Made by a program: the position numbers and the translations under genes. This document shows positions 1 to 5,122 of a stretch of 6,014 nucleotides of DNA, piece by piece. The notes under the pieces are model-generated. The model saw only the letters and a program-made list of their open reading frames with translations, was not told the origin of the DNA and made no database searches. The stretch covers positions 1 to 6,014 of the forward strand of contig SKLG01000135.1 in NCBI GenBank assembly GCA_007123335.1, written 5' to 3'. The first letter of the stretch is position 1. Each line of letters starts with the position of its first letter. The stretch is from Anaerolineae bacterium (lineage in GTDB: Bacteria > Chloroflexota > Anaerolineae > UBA1429).

Positions 1-69
1 CAGCTCCATCTGCTCGTCGAGAGAGGGCAAAACAGGGTCGGTCGTGAACTGCCGGTTGGGGGCAGACAT
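1..69 (-). CDS. Start of an unidentified gene, cut by the window edge
   Basis: Only the first 23 codons are present. They open with ATG at 69-67, reading MSAPNRQFTTDPVLPSL and continuing in frame to the edge with no stop. The start is supported by a strong SD, AAAGGAG at 83-77, seven bases upstream. The peptide is polar and proline-containing, with no signal peptide or membrane segment in the visible part. It is too short to assign to a family, and I make no functional claim. It lies 251 bases downstream of the cation exchanger gene. It probably has its own promoter (287-259) and a structured leader (205-93), so it may be regulated separately from the exchanger. I am fairly sure that it is a real gene start. 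Confidence 0.72.
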   Translation of the reverse strand, partial: MSAPNRQFTTDPVLPSLDEQMEL

Positions 70-92
70 GATGCTACTCCTTTGCTCTATAC

Positions 93-205
93 CATTCGGT
101 TGTCCGGGGTCCGGATCGTGCTCTGACGGTGACGCAGCGAGGCGCCAGGGCGCCGGCTGTGACCTGATCCGGGGTCACAGCCCGCCGGAATAGACATACC
201 GAATG
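93..205 (-). promoter_or_regulatory. Candidate structured RNA leader with closing helix and possible pseudoknot
   Basis: Read as minus-strand RNA, CAUUCGGU (205-198) is perfectly complementary to ACCGAAUG (100-93), giving an 8-bp closing helix. Inside it lie a perfect 10-bp hairpin (182-155, loop CCGGAUCA) and a GGCGC/GCGCC hairpin (154-141). Seven loop bases of the first hairpin (172-166, CCGGAUC) are also perfectly complementary to GAUCCGG at 117-111, so a loop-to-junction pseudoknot is possible. The element ends nine bases before the SD of the next gene. No U-run follows, so it is not an ordinary terminator. The pairings are seen directly; a regulatory role is inference. I do not match it to any riboswitch class I know. 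It could instead be a repeat element or a protein-binding site. Confidence 0.42.
155..182. repeat. Perfect 10-bp inverted repeat
   Basis: GGCTGTGACC and GGTCACAGCC face each other across the eight-base spacer TGATCCGG. It contains TGTGA and TCACA, but twelve bases apart rather than the six of a CRP site. In DNA it could be a dimeric operator; in RNA it is a stable hairpin. It sits between a likely promoter and the downstream gene start, and its arm covers the stop codon of a small ORF (228-175). There is no T-run, so intrinsic termination is unlikely. Confidence 0.6.
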
Positions 206-228
206 TAGGGCAGGCCGTTGAGCAGCAT
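175..228 (-). CDS. Possible 17-codon leader peptide, MLLNGLPYIRYVYSGGL
   Basis: An ATG at 228-226 follows AGGAG at 243-239 with a ten-base spacer, and the frame ends in TGA at 177-175. Third codon positions are nearly all G or C, as expected for coding DNA in a GC-rich genome. The frame is also open for 13 codons upstream of the ATG, so it could be the tail of a decayed gene. The peptide carries three tyrosines in six residues (YIRYVY). Its last codons and stop lie in the 5' arm of the 182-155 hairpin, so a ribosome ending or pausing here would disturb that fold. This is the layout of a leader peptide, but function is inference and chance cannot be excluded. Confidence 0.3.
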   Translation of the reverse strand: MLLNGLPYIRYVYSGGL

Positions 229-258
229 GACGATCGGGCTCCTGATGATGATAGCCAG

Positions 259-287
259 ATTATACCTTCATCCGTGTCAGCGGCCAA
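259..287 (-). promoter_or_regulatory. Likely sigma-70-type promoter for the gene at the left edge
   Basis: A perfect -10 box TATAAT lies at 264-259, with a weaker -35 box TTGGCC at 287-282 and a 17-base spacer. It falls in the gap after the cation exchanger, pointing toward the gene starting at 69. Transcription would begin near 252 and produce a leader of about 180 nt holding the 17-codon ORF and the structured element. The -10 box is convincing; the -35 matches only four of six consensus positions. Confidence 0.5.
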
Positions 288-320
288 AGGCAATTCCTGC
301 GCATCAGATACCCCGTGGGC

Positions 321-1346
321 CTAGTCGATGGCAAAGAAAGAAACCCGGATGACGATGTAAAAAATATAGAGTAAGATAAAATAGATAGCCCCAAGGCGGC
401 CTAATTTGCCTTTGCGAAAGATCAAGAATACCCACAGGACCGCGCCGGCAGCGGCCTGCCAGGGTAGGTCCCACAAAAGGAGCGGACGGGGCACCCAGTA
501 GGTCGACACCATGGCGCCCAGGCCGATGGCGCAGAGGGGGTTGGTGATATTGCTGCCCACCAGCGTGCCCAGCGAGATGCCGTGGGCCTTGCTGCGCATC
601 CCCGAGATGGCTGTGGTCAGCTCAGGCAGCGCTGAGGCCACGCCCAGGCTCACCACACCGATCAGCGACCCACCGATGCCGGTGCGCTCCACCACCAATT
701 CGATGACGTTGAGCACAAACTGCGCCGCGCCGACGGTCACCGCCATGGCTGCCAACGTAACGAGCACTGCGCGAAGCGCATCGCTCCGATTCTGGATTTC
801 GGGCGTCTTATCTTTGTCCTCTACGTTGCCAGGAACATAATATTTGCGTTCGTCCCAGTATAGATAATAGATGTAGGCGACAAAGAGGGAGAACAGGATG
901 ACGCCATCGAGCCGCGAGTAGGTCCCGTCGAGGCCCAGGATCAGGCACACAATGGCGGCCAGGATCATGGGCAGCAGGCTCTTCCAGAGAAAGTAGGTGC
1001 GAAAATAGAGCGTGCCGGCGGTGAGGACGACGAGGGCCATGATCAGCGTCTGCTGGACCACATCGGAGCCGATATTGGCGCCCAGGACGATGGCCGATGC
1101 TATCTGGTAATCCATCGTGCCGCGAAGAATGCCAACCGAGGCGGTCAGATGGGCGGTGATCTCGGGGATGCTGGTGGCCAGGGAGACGACGGTCATGCCC
1201 ATAAAGGTGGTGGACAGCCCCACGTACTCGGCCAGGGCCACCAGCTTGTTTACGGCGACGTCGGCGGCGAGCACCAACACAGCAAGGGCGACAACTCCGA
1301 CAGCGATGTTGGCAGCGAGGCTCTCAAAAAATAGAAAAGAAAGCAT
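321..1346 (-). CDS. CaCA-family sodium/calcium (cation) exchanger
   Basis: A 341-residue inner-membrane protein with about ten hydrophobic segments and the two inverted alpha-repeats of the Ca2+:cation antiporter family. Repeat 1 (residues 44-107) holds ATSIPE with Glu62 and GANIGSD (89-95). Repeat 2 (224-283) holds VASALPE with Glu242 and GSNITN (264-269). The two Glu residues are the core cation ligands of the family. A charged linker (about 165-190) separates the halves, as is usual. In NCX_Mj the acidic residue of the GSN/GSD motif is in repeat 2 as I recall it. Here it is in repeat 1 (Asp95) and repeat 2 has Asn. Repeat 2 also has Ala239 where repeat 1 has Ser59, so ion preference may differ from classical Na+/Ca2+ exchange. 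The ATG is fixed by GGAGG at 1358-1354. It is transcribed from 1623-1596 through a leader with a terminator, so it is probably not simply part of the upstream operon. Family is certain; the transported ion is not. Confidence 0.93.
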   Translation of the reverse strand: MLSFLFFESLAANIAVGVVALAVLVLAADVAVNKLVALAEYVGLSTTFMGMTVVSLATSIPEITAHLTASVGILRGTMDYQIASAIVLGANIGSDVVQQTLIMALVVLTAGTLYFRTYFLWKSLLPMILAAIVCLILGLDGTYSRLDGVILFSLFVAYIYYLYWDERKYYVPGNVEDKDKTPEIQNRSDALRAVLVTLAAMAVTVGAAQFVLNVIELVVERTGIGGSLIGVVSLGVASALPELTTAISGMRSKAHGISLGTLVGSNITNPLCAIGLGAMVSTYWVPRPLLLWDLPWQAAAGAVLWVFLIFRKGKLGRLGAIYFILLYIFYIVIRVSFFAID

Positions 1347-1391
1347 AGAAACACCTCCCTATCCGCAAAAAAATATCAAATGAAAGCGAAT

Positions 1392-1420
1392 AAAAAAAGA
1401 GCGCCCCTTAGCCGCGCTCT
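1392..1420 (-). terminator. Intrinsic terminator inside the exchanger leader
   Basis: In the minus-strand RNA, AGAGCGC (1420-1414) and GCGCUCU (1404-1398) form a perfect 7-bp stem around a nine-base loop, followed directly by six U (1397-1392). It would stop read-through from the kinase operon. Because a strong promoter lies upstream of it in the same direction, it also sits between that promoter and the exchanger, the position of an attenuator. The loop (1411-1404) is complementary over 8 bp, one G-U, to CUCCUUAG at 1573-1566 near the 5' end of the transcript. Confidence 0.85.
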
Positions 1421-1478
1421 CTGTATACCGCTCGCGGATAGGCCCAAGCCCCCGCAAGCCGCGAATCGGCGTGCCGGG

Positions 1479-1579
1479 TTATGGAGGAAGGTGTTCCAAG
1501 TAGTCGCTCATGGCGACCCAAGCGGGCAAGGGGGTGCGCATCTGCACAAATCTGCTTCTGTCTGTCTAAGGAGCATCAT
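1479..1579 (-). other. Two tiny overlapping upstream ORFs in the exchanger leader
   Basis: ORF a starts at tandem ATGs (1579-1574), about ten bases after the predicted transcript start, and runs 23 codons to TGA at 1510-1508; it contains three Cys and several Pro. ORF b begins at 1511 in an ATGA overlap with that stop and reads MSDYLEHLPP before TAA at 1481-1479. Codons 5 to 9 of ORF b are the very bases (1497-1485) that can mask the exchanger SD, and it ends Pro-Pro-stop, a slow context for translation. Neither ORF has a clear SD, so they may be chance frames. Confidence 0.2.
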
Positions 1580-1595
1580 AGTATGAATGGGTGAG

Positions 1596-1623
1596 ATTAT
1601 AATCGCCCCGTCTGGAGTGTCAA
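1596..1623 (-). promoter_or_regulatory. Consensus sigma-70 promoter driving the exchanger leader
   Basis: TTGACA at 1623-1618 and TATAAT at 1601-1596 both match consensus at all six positions, with a 16-base spacer. The -35 box overlaps the kinase stop codon (the TGA at 1622-1620 is its central TGA). Transcription should start near 1590. A promoter this strong upstream of a terminator implies that output is set in the leader rather than at initiation. Confidence 0.85.
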
Positions 1624-3077
1624 ACGTCTGGGCATAATTCTCGGTAGCGCAACGCCCCTACGATATCTCCACGCTCCAACGCGCCAACGGCCAGCGCGGC
1701 GGTCAACGCCGCGCCGAGGGCTGCCTCCTCCTCATGGGCGGTCATGCGCAGCGGCAGGCCCAGCGCCTCCCTCAGCAGCGCGGCAAGGAGCGGGTTGCGG
1801 CGCAGCCCGTTCCCCGAGCCGATGAGCGTCTGACGCGGGCCGCTCATGGGCTGCATCGCCGCATAGAGGTCGCCATAGCCACGGGCCAGGCCTTCCAGCA
1901 GAGCGCGGGCCAGATGGCCGGGGGTCAGGTTGTCGGGCGAGAGGCCAGTGAAAGAGGCGCGCCGCTGCGGATCATCCCGCGTGCCGGTAAAAGTCGGCTC
2001 GCAGCGCAGGCCGTCGCAGCCCGGCGGCGCGGCGGCGGCCAGGCGGTTCATCGTCTCGTAGAGGGGCTCCTCGGCTGCCAGGCCGAACACCTCCTGCCCA
2101 ATGCGTCGAAACAGACCGGCCAGATGGGCGTAGGCGCTGCCACCGGGATAGCCCGCGCCCACCAGCAGGTAGCGCGGCGCGCCATCCGGCCCGGGGAGAT
2201 AGGCGCGGGTGTCGAATCCCGGCACTCGGACAAAGGCATCGATCTGCGCCGAGAGCTGCCCGCCGGTGCCGATATTGACCAGCACCGAACGCGCCGGCTC
2301 GGCGACGCTCCCCAAAAAGCTGGCCTGATTGTCGCCCAGAGCGACGGCCACCGGCGTGCCCGCCGCCAGGCCGATCTGCCGCGCCTGCGCGGGGGCCAGG
2401 CCGGTGGCCAGGGAGCCGGTCGGGCGCACGGCGGGAAAGAGGGACGCAGGCAAGTCCAGCCGCGCGATGATCTCCCAGGCCCAGCGGCCGGCCAACACGT
2501 CGTATAGCGCCGAGCTGCCGGCGTCGGTGGGGTCGGTGCAGGGCGGACCGCCGGTCAGGTGGGCGACGAGGGCGTCGGGGATAAAGCAAGCCGTCGCTTC
2601 GGCGGGGAGCTGCCCCCGCTCGCGCAGCCCATAGAGGGTCGGCCCCATATAGCCCGCAGCCGGGGCGCAGCCCATGGGCGCAAAGGCGGCGTCGCCGCCG
2701 GCTGCGGTGATAAAGCGTTCCAGATAGGTGTCGTCGGAGCCGGGAACCCGCTCCTCAACGCGGCGGTCCTGCCAGGTGATGGCTGGGGCCAGCGGCATCC
2801 CGGCAGCGTCGAGAAGCGCCACCCCGTGTTGCTGGCCGGTGACGCCGATGGCCTCCACGCCGATGCCCTGGGCGGACAGCGCCGTCTTCGCCTCGGCCAG
2901 GCACTCGATGGCCAGGACATTCACCCGTGGCAGGTCTAGCTCGGCCCGCCCCGGCGCCGGATGGCGCGTCGCGCCGTGCTCGCGGGTGCGCGTCAGCAGC
3001 ACCGCGCCGCTGCCCGCCTCCCAGGCCACGGCGCTCAGCGTGGTGGTGCCGATGTCGAGCCCCAGAAAAGCGTTCAT
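1620..3077 (-). CDS. FGGY-family carbohydrate kinase, sedoheptulokinase-like
   Basis: A 485-residue cytoplasmic sugar kinase of normal family length. The N-terminal phosphate loop LGLDIGTTT (5-13), VTGQQHG (79-85), ALGDNQASFLGS (246-257) with the probable catalytic base Asp249, VNIGTGGQLS (267-276) and the adenine-site GSGNG (421-425) are all intact. The GDNQASFLGS and VNIGTGGQLS motifs, and the FTGTRDDP..RASFTGL segment (363-379), resemble sedoheptulokinases more than xylulo- or glycerol kinases. The expected reaction is ATP-dependent phosphorylation of a ketose or polyol. ATG at 3077 follows GGAGG (3087-3083) by five bases. It is the last gene of the operon, 31 bases after the dehydratase. 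Its stop codon is embedded in the promoter of the next gene. Family is certain, substrate only suggestive. Confidence 0.93.
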   Translation of the reverse strand: MNAFLGLDIGTTTLSAVAWEAGSGAVLLTRTREHGATRHPAPGRAELDLPRVNVLAIECLAEAKTALSAQGIGVEAIGVTGQQHGVALLDAAGMPLAPAITWQDRRVEERVPGSDDTYLERFITAAGGDAAFAPMGCAPAAGYMGPTLYGLRERGQLPAEATACFIPDALVAHLTGGPPCTDPTDAGSSALYDVLAGRWAWEIIARLDLPASLFPAVRPTGSLATGLAPAQARQIGLAAGTPVAVALGDNQASFLGSVAEPARSVLVNIGTGGQLSAQIDAFVRVPGFDTRAYLPGPDGAPRYLLVGAGYPGGSAYAHLAGLFRRIGQEVFGLAAEEPLYETMNRLAAAAPPGCDGLRCEPTFTGTRDDPQRRASFTGLSPDNLTPGHLARALLEGLARGYGDLYAAMQPMSGPRQTLIGSGNGLRRNPLLAALLREALGLPLRMTAHEEEAALGAALTAALAVGALERGDIVGALRYRELCPDV

Positions 3078-3108
3078 GCGCCCCTCCGGGAGGTGGACGG
3101 TGCCACGA

Positions 3109-4272
3109 TCAGAGCACCTCCACGGTGCGGCGCTCGATCTCGTCCCAGTTAGGCTCTAACCCCAGGCCGGGGCCGTCAGGGACGATGACGTTACCGTCCT
3201 CCACCTTTAAGGGCTGCTTGAGCAGGGGCGTGGCCGACGGCTCGGCGGGGTCGACGCCGTTGAACTCGAAATACTCGCAGTTGCTCATCGCCGCCAGGGC
3301 GTGGGCGTGGGCAAAGCCAAAGGCCGGGCCGCGCTCGTGCACCTCGCAGGGCGCGCCCCAGCCCTCGGCCACGTGGGCCACCTTCATCAGGCCGGTGATG
3401 CCGCCCGAGACCACGGCGTCGCCACGGATGATATCGGCGGCGTTCTGGGCCAACATCGTCGCGGCGATGTGCGGCCCGCCGAACACCCACTCGCCGGCGG
3501 CGATGGGCAGGTCCAGCGTGGCGCAGAGCTTGGTCAGCGCGGGGAGGTCGTGCTCCTGCAGCGGCTCCTCCAGCCATTTGTAGTCCAGCTCCTCCAGCGC
3601 GCGGCCCACCCGCACCGCCTCGGGGTAGGTGTAGGTCTGCACCGGATCGTGCATCAGCGCCAGGTCGTCGCCCAGCGCCTCGCGCACGGCGCGGGCCACG
3701 GCGATGTCGCGCTCCGGCCCCAGGCGGCTGTGCAGCTTGTAGCCTTTGAACCCCAGCGCCTTGACCCGCAGCCCAAGCTCGACAAAGGCGTCCAGCTCGG
3801 GATAGTTGCCCGAGCTGACATAGGCCGGGATGCGGTCGCGAAAGCGACCCAGCAGCTTGCACACCGGCATCCCCGCCGCCTTGCCGGCGATATCCCACAG
3901 CGCCACGTCGGCATAGCCGATCATCCAGGGGTGCAGCCAGTTAAAGCGGTTGGCGAACCACAGCTTTTGGTAGATGTACTCGCGGTCCAGCGGATCGACG
4001 CCCACCAGCTCGTGGCGAAAGGCGTCGAGCCAGGTCTGGGCAAAGGGGCGCGCCGGCCCAAAGGTGTAAAAGGCGTCGCACAACCCCTCGATGCCGGCGT
4101 CGGTCTGGATGCGGATCAGCGCCAGCAGCTCGGGCTCGGCGGTGGCGGGCTCGGGCGGATGAGCGCGGCGGTCGAACTGGGCGCGGGTCTGGCCGGGGAT
4201 GATGAACATGCGCCGCACCGCCCGGGGGCGGCCCAGGTCCAGCAGGTGAATCTTGACGTCGTTGATCAGCAT
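3109..4272 (-). CDS. Mandelate racemase/muconate lactonizing (enolase superfamily) sugar-acid dehydratase
   Basis: With the ATG at 4272 this is 387 residues: an N-terminal capping domain, then a TIM-type barrel. Metal ligands are clear: Asp209 (LMHDPV), Glu235 (WLEEPL) and Glu261 (AAGEW). GYKLHSR (177-183) supplies Lys179 with His181 in the K-x-K/K-x-H position. Asp285 (GDAVVSGG) and His312 (VHERGP) fit the His-Asp acid-base dyad of the mandelate racemase subgroup. The likely reaction is Mg2+-dependent dehydration of a sugar acid to a 2-keto-3-deoxy acid. I chose 4272 because GAGGA at 4285-4281 precedes it by eight bases and MLINDVKIHLLDLG is a typical family N-terminus. A GTG 11 codons upstream (4305) has no SD and would overlap the preceding gene. 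The gap to the RraA-like gene is 11 bases. The substrate cannot be named; racemase activity is possible. Confidence 0.92.
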   Translation of the reverse strand: MLINDVKIHLLDLGRPRAVRRMFIIPGQTRAQFDRRAHPPEPATAEPELLALIRIQTDAGIEGLCDAFYTFGPARPFAQTWLDAFRHELVGVDPLDREYIYQKLWFANRFNWLHPWMIGYADVALWDIAGKAAGMPVCKLLGRFRDRIPAYVSSGNYPELDAFVELGLRVKALGFKGYKLHSRLGPERDIAVARAVREALGDDLALMHDPVQTYTYPEAVRVGRALEELDYKWLEEPLQEHDLPALTKLCATLDLPIAAGEWVFGGPHIAATMLAQNAADIIRGDAVVSGGITGLMKVAHVAEGWGAPCEVHERGPAFGFAHAHALAAMSNCEYFEFNGVDPAEPSATPLLKQPLKVEDGNVIVPDGPGLGLEPNWDEIERRTVEVL

Positions 4273-4283
4273 GGTCGTCGTCC

Positions 4284-5054
4284 TCAGACCTTTGGCGGCT
4301 GCCACGAGGGGTCCATCGGGCGCCCGGCGGCCACCCAGGCCTCGTACTCGCGGCGCCCCTCCTGGCTCAATGGGTGATACTTGGCCACGTTGCCGGTGCG
4401 CGAGATCATCAGCTTCTCAAAGACCTCGCTCTCCGTCTTGTTCTGGCACAGCGCCAGCAGCTCCTCGGCGATGCTGGGCGGGATGACGATGACGCCGTCG
4501 TCGTCGGCCACCACGATATCGCCGGGCATAATCAGGATGTTGCCGCAGCCGACGGGCACGTTATAGTCCCAGGGGTAAAGCTCGAAAAAGCCGGCGTTGG
4601 CCGGCGTGGCGCCTCGGGCAAAGATGGGCAGGCCGATCTCTCGCGCCGGGGCATAGTCGCGGATGCAGCCGTCGGCTACCAGGCCGCGACCGCCGCGGGC
4701 GTGGATGCCGGTCATGAGCATCTCGCCGGCCACGCCGGTCTGCATGTGGCCGCGGGCGTCGACCACCAGGATGTCGCCTTCCCCCACGGTCATGATCGAC
4801 GCCCACAGCGCCGAGCGCCGCTCGATGGCCTCCTCCTGGGTGCCCGAGACCACGTCCTCGCGGCGGGGCAGGAATTGCAGCGTCACCGCCGTGCCCACGG
4901 CGTGGCGTCCTGGGGTGAGGGTGTGCAGGCCCACCGCCACGTGGCGCAGGATGTTGAATTCGGAGCGCATCATGCTGGCGATGATCGCCGTGCCGATGCC
5001 GGAGAACCCGTCGACGATGTGGCGGGGCGGCCGCGCGATGTCTGTTTGGGGCAT
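4284..5054 (-). CDS. RraA-like / 4-hydroxy-4-methyl-2-oxoglutarate aldolase family protein
   Basis: A 256-residue cytoplasmic protein of the RraA fold, once annotated as demethylmenaquinone methyltransferase. The signature is present: GEMLMTGIHARGGRGLVADGCIRD style residues at 110-133, with Gly110-Glu111-Met112-Leu113, Asp128-Gly129 and the Arg132-Asp133 pair that binds substrate and divalent metal in HMG/CHA aldolases. PGDIVVADDDGVIVIP (177-192) is the second conserved block. True RraA is about 160 residues; this one has extra N- and C-terminal stretches, like catabolic members. With the dehydratase next door, retro-aldol cleavage of a 2-keto acid to pyruvate plus an aldehyde or acid is the best guess. 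ATG follows AAAGGAG (5067-5061) by six bases. The last bases overlap the SD of the dehydratase gene, suggesting translational coupling. RNase E regulation is very unlikely here. Confidence 0.88.
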   Translation of the reverse strand: MPQTDIARPPRHIVDGFSGIGTAIIASMMRSEFNILRHVAVGLHTLTPGRHAVGTAVTLQFLPRREDVVSGTQEEAIERRSALWASIMTVGEGDILVVDARGHMQTGVAGEMLMTGIHARGGRGLVADGCIRDYAPAREIGLPIFARGATPANAGFFELYPWDYNVPVGCGNILIMPGDIVVADDDGVIVIPPSIAEELLALCQNKTESEVFEKLMISRTGNVAKYHPLSQEGRREYEAWVAAGRPMDPSWQPPKV

Positions 5055-5068
5055 GCGATACTCCTTTG

Positions 5069-5094
5069 AACGGTCAAGCCGTTACTACGAACGG
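5069..5094. repeat. Alternating CCGTT/AACGG motif before the RraA-like gene
   Basis: Read on the minus strand it is CCGTT, six bases, AACGG, five bases, CCGTT. The central AACGG (5083-5079) can pair perfectly with either flanking CCGTT, so two 5-bp hairpins exclude each other. The second one ends two bases from the AAAGGAG SD of the gene starting at 5054. It could be an operator with three half-sites, a small translational switch, or chance. The 68-base gap holding it is the longest inside the operon and shows no clear promoter boxes. Confidence 0.35.
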
Positions 5095-5122
5095 ATAGGG
5101 CAAGGCTTATTCCTCGTCGTGA

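Larger units (their letters stand above)
1348..1590 (-). promoter_or_regulatory. Structured 5' leader of the cation exchanger gene, candidate riboswitch or attenuator
   Basis: This is the whole gap between kinase and exchanger, transcribed from about 1590. In RNA order it shows a hairpin at 1548-1535 (UGUGC/GCGCA), one at 1517-1503 (GUCGC/GCGAC), and an imperfect hairpin at 1478-1450. It then has the intrinsic terminator at 1420-1392. Segment 1497-1485 pairs with 1360-1348 over 13 continuous bp (two G-U), masking the exchanger SD. Segment 1442-1434 pairs perfectly over 9 bp with 1366-1358. These two helices are nested and enclose the terminator. Such a layout could control both elongation and translation. 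I looked for the hallmarks I know of the yybP-ykoY (Mn2+), M-box (Mg2+), c-di-AMP, fluoride, T-box, TPP, FMN and SAM classes and saw none. Pairing is seen; ligand sensing is inference. Confidence 0.55.

Noticed and set aside
141..182. Tandem hairpins as the exchanger's transcription terminator
   Set aside because: No T-run follows either hairpin on the minus strand, and they lie downstream of a likely promoter for the next gene, so a leader role fits better.
155..182. CRP-type binding site (TGTGA...TCACA)
   Set aside because: The half-sites are twelve bases apart instead of six.
87..293. Minus-strand 68-codon frame between the exchanger and the left-edge gene
   Set aside because: It would start at a TTG with no SD, run through the TATAAT promoter and both hairpins, and gives a Ser/Arg/Pro-rich peptide without motifs.
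1441..1560. tRNA gene or T-box leader in the exchanger upstream region
   Set aside because: No cloverleaf, no GGTTCGA-type T-loop, and no T-box TGGNACCGCG-type sequence could be found on either strand.
1380..1586. Plus-strand 68-codon frame across the exchanger leader
   Set aside because: It crosses the terminator and the promoter of the opposite strand, has no SD, and has no recognisable product.
1734..2939. Plus-strand open frames opposite the kinase gene
   Set aside because: These are low-complexity Arg/Ala/Gly-rich translations without family motifs. The minus-strand kinase explains the region fully.
4273..4305. Upstream GTG start (4305) for the dehydratase
   Set aside because: No SD precedes it and it would overlap the RraA-like gene by 22 bases, whereas ATG 4272 has GAGGA at good spacing and a typical family N-terminus.
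3301..4377. Long plus-strand open frame of 358 codons opposite the dehydratase gene
   Set aside because: It is a mirror of a clearly conserved enzyme on the other strand. The product is rich in His, Gly, Gln and Arg with no recognisable domain, as expected from antisense reading of GC-rich coding DNA.
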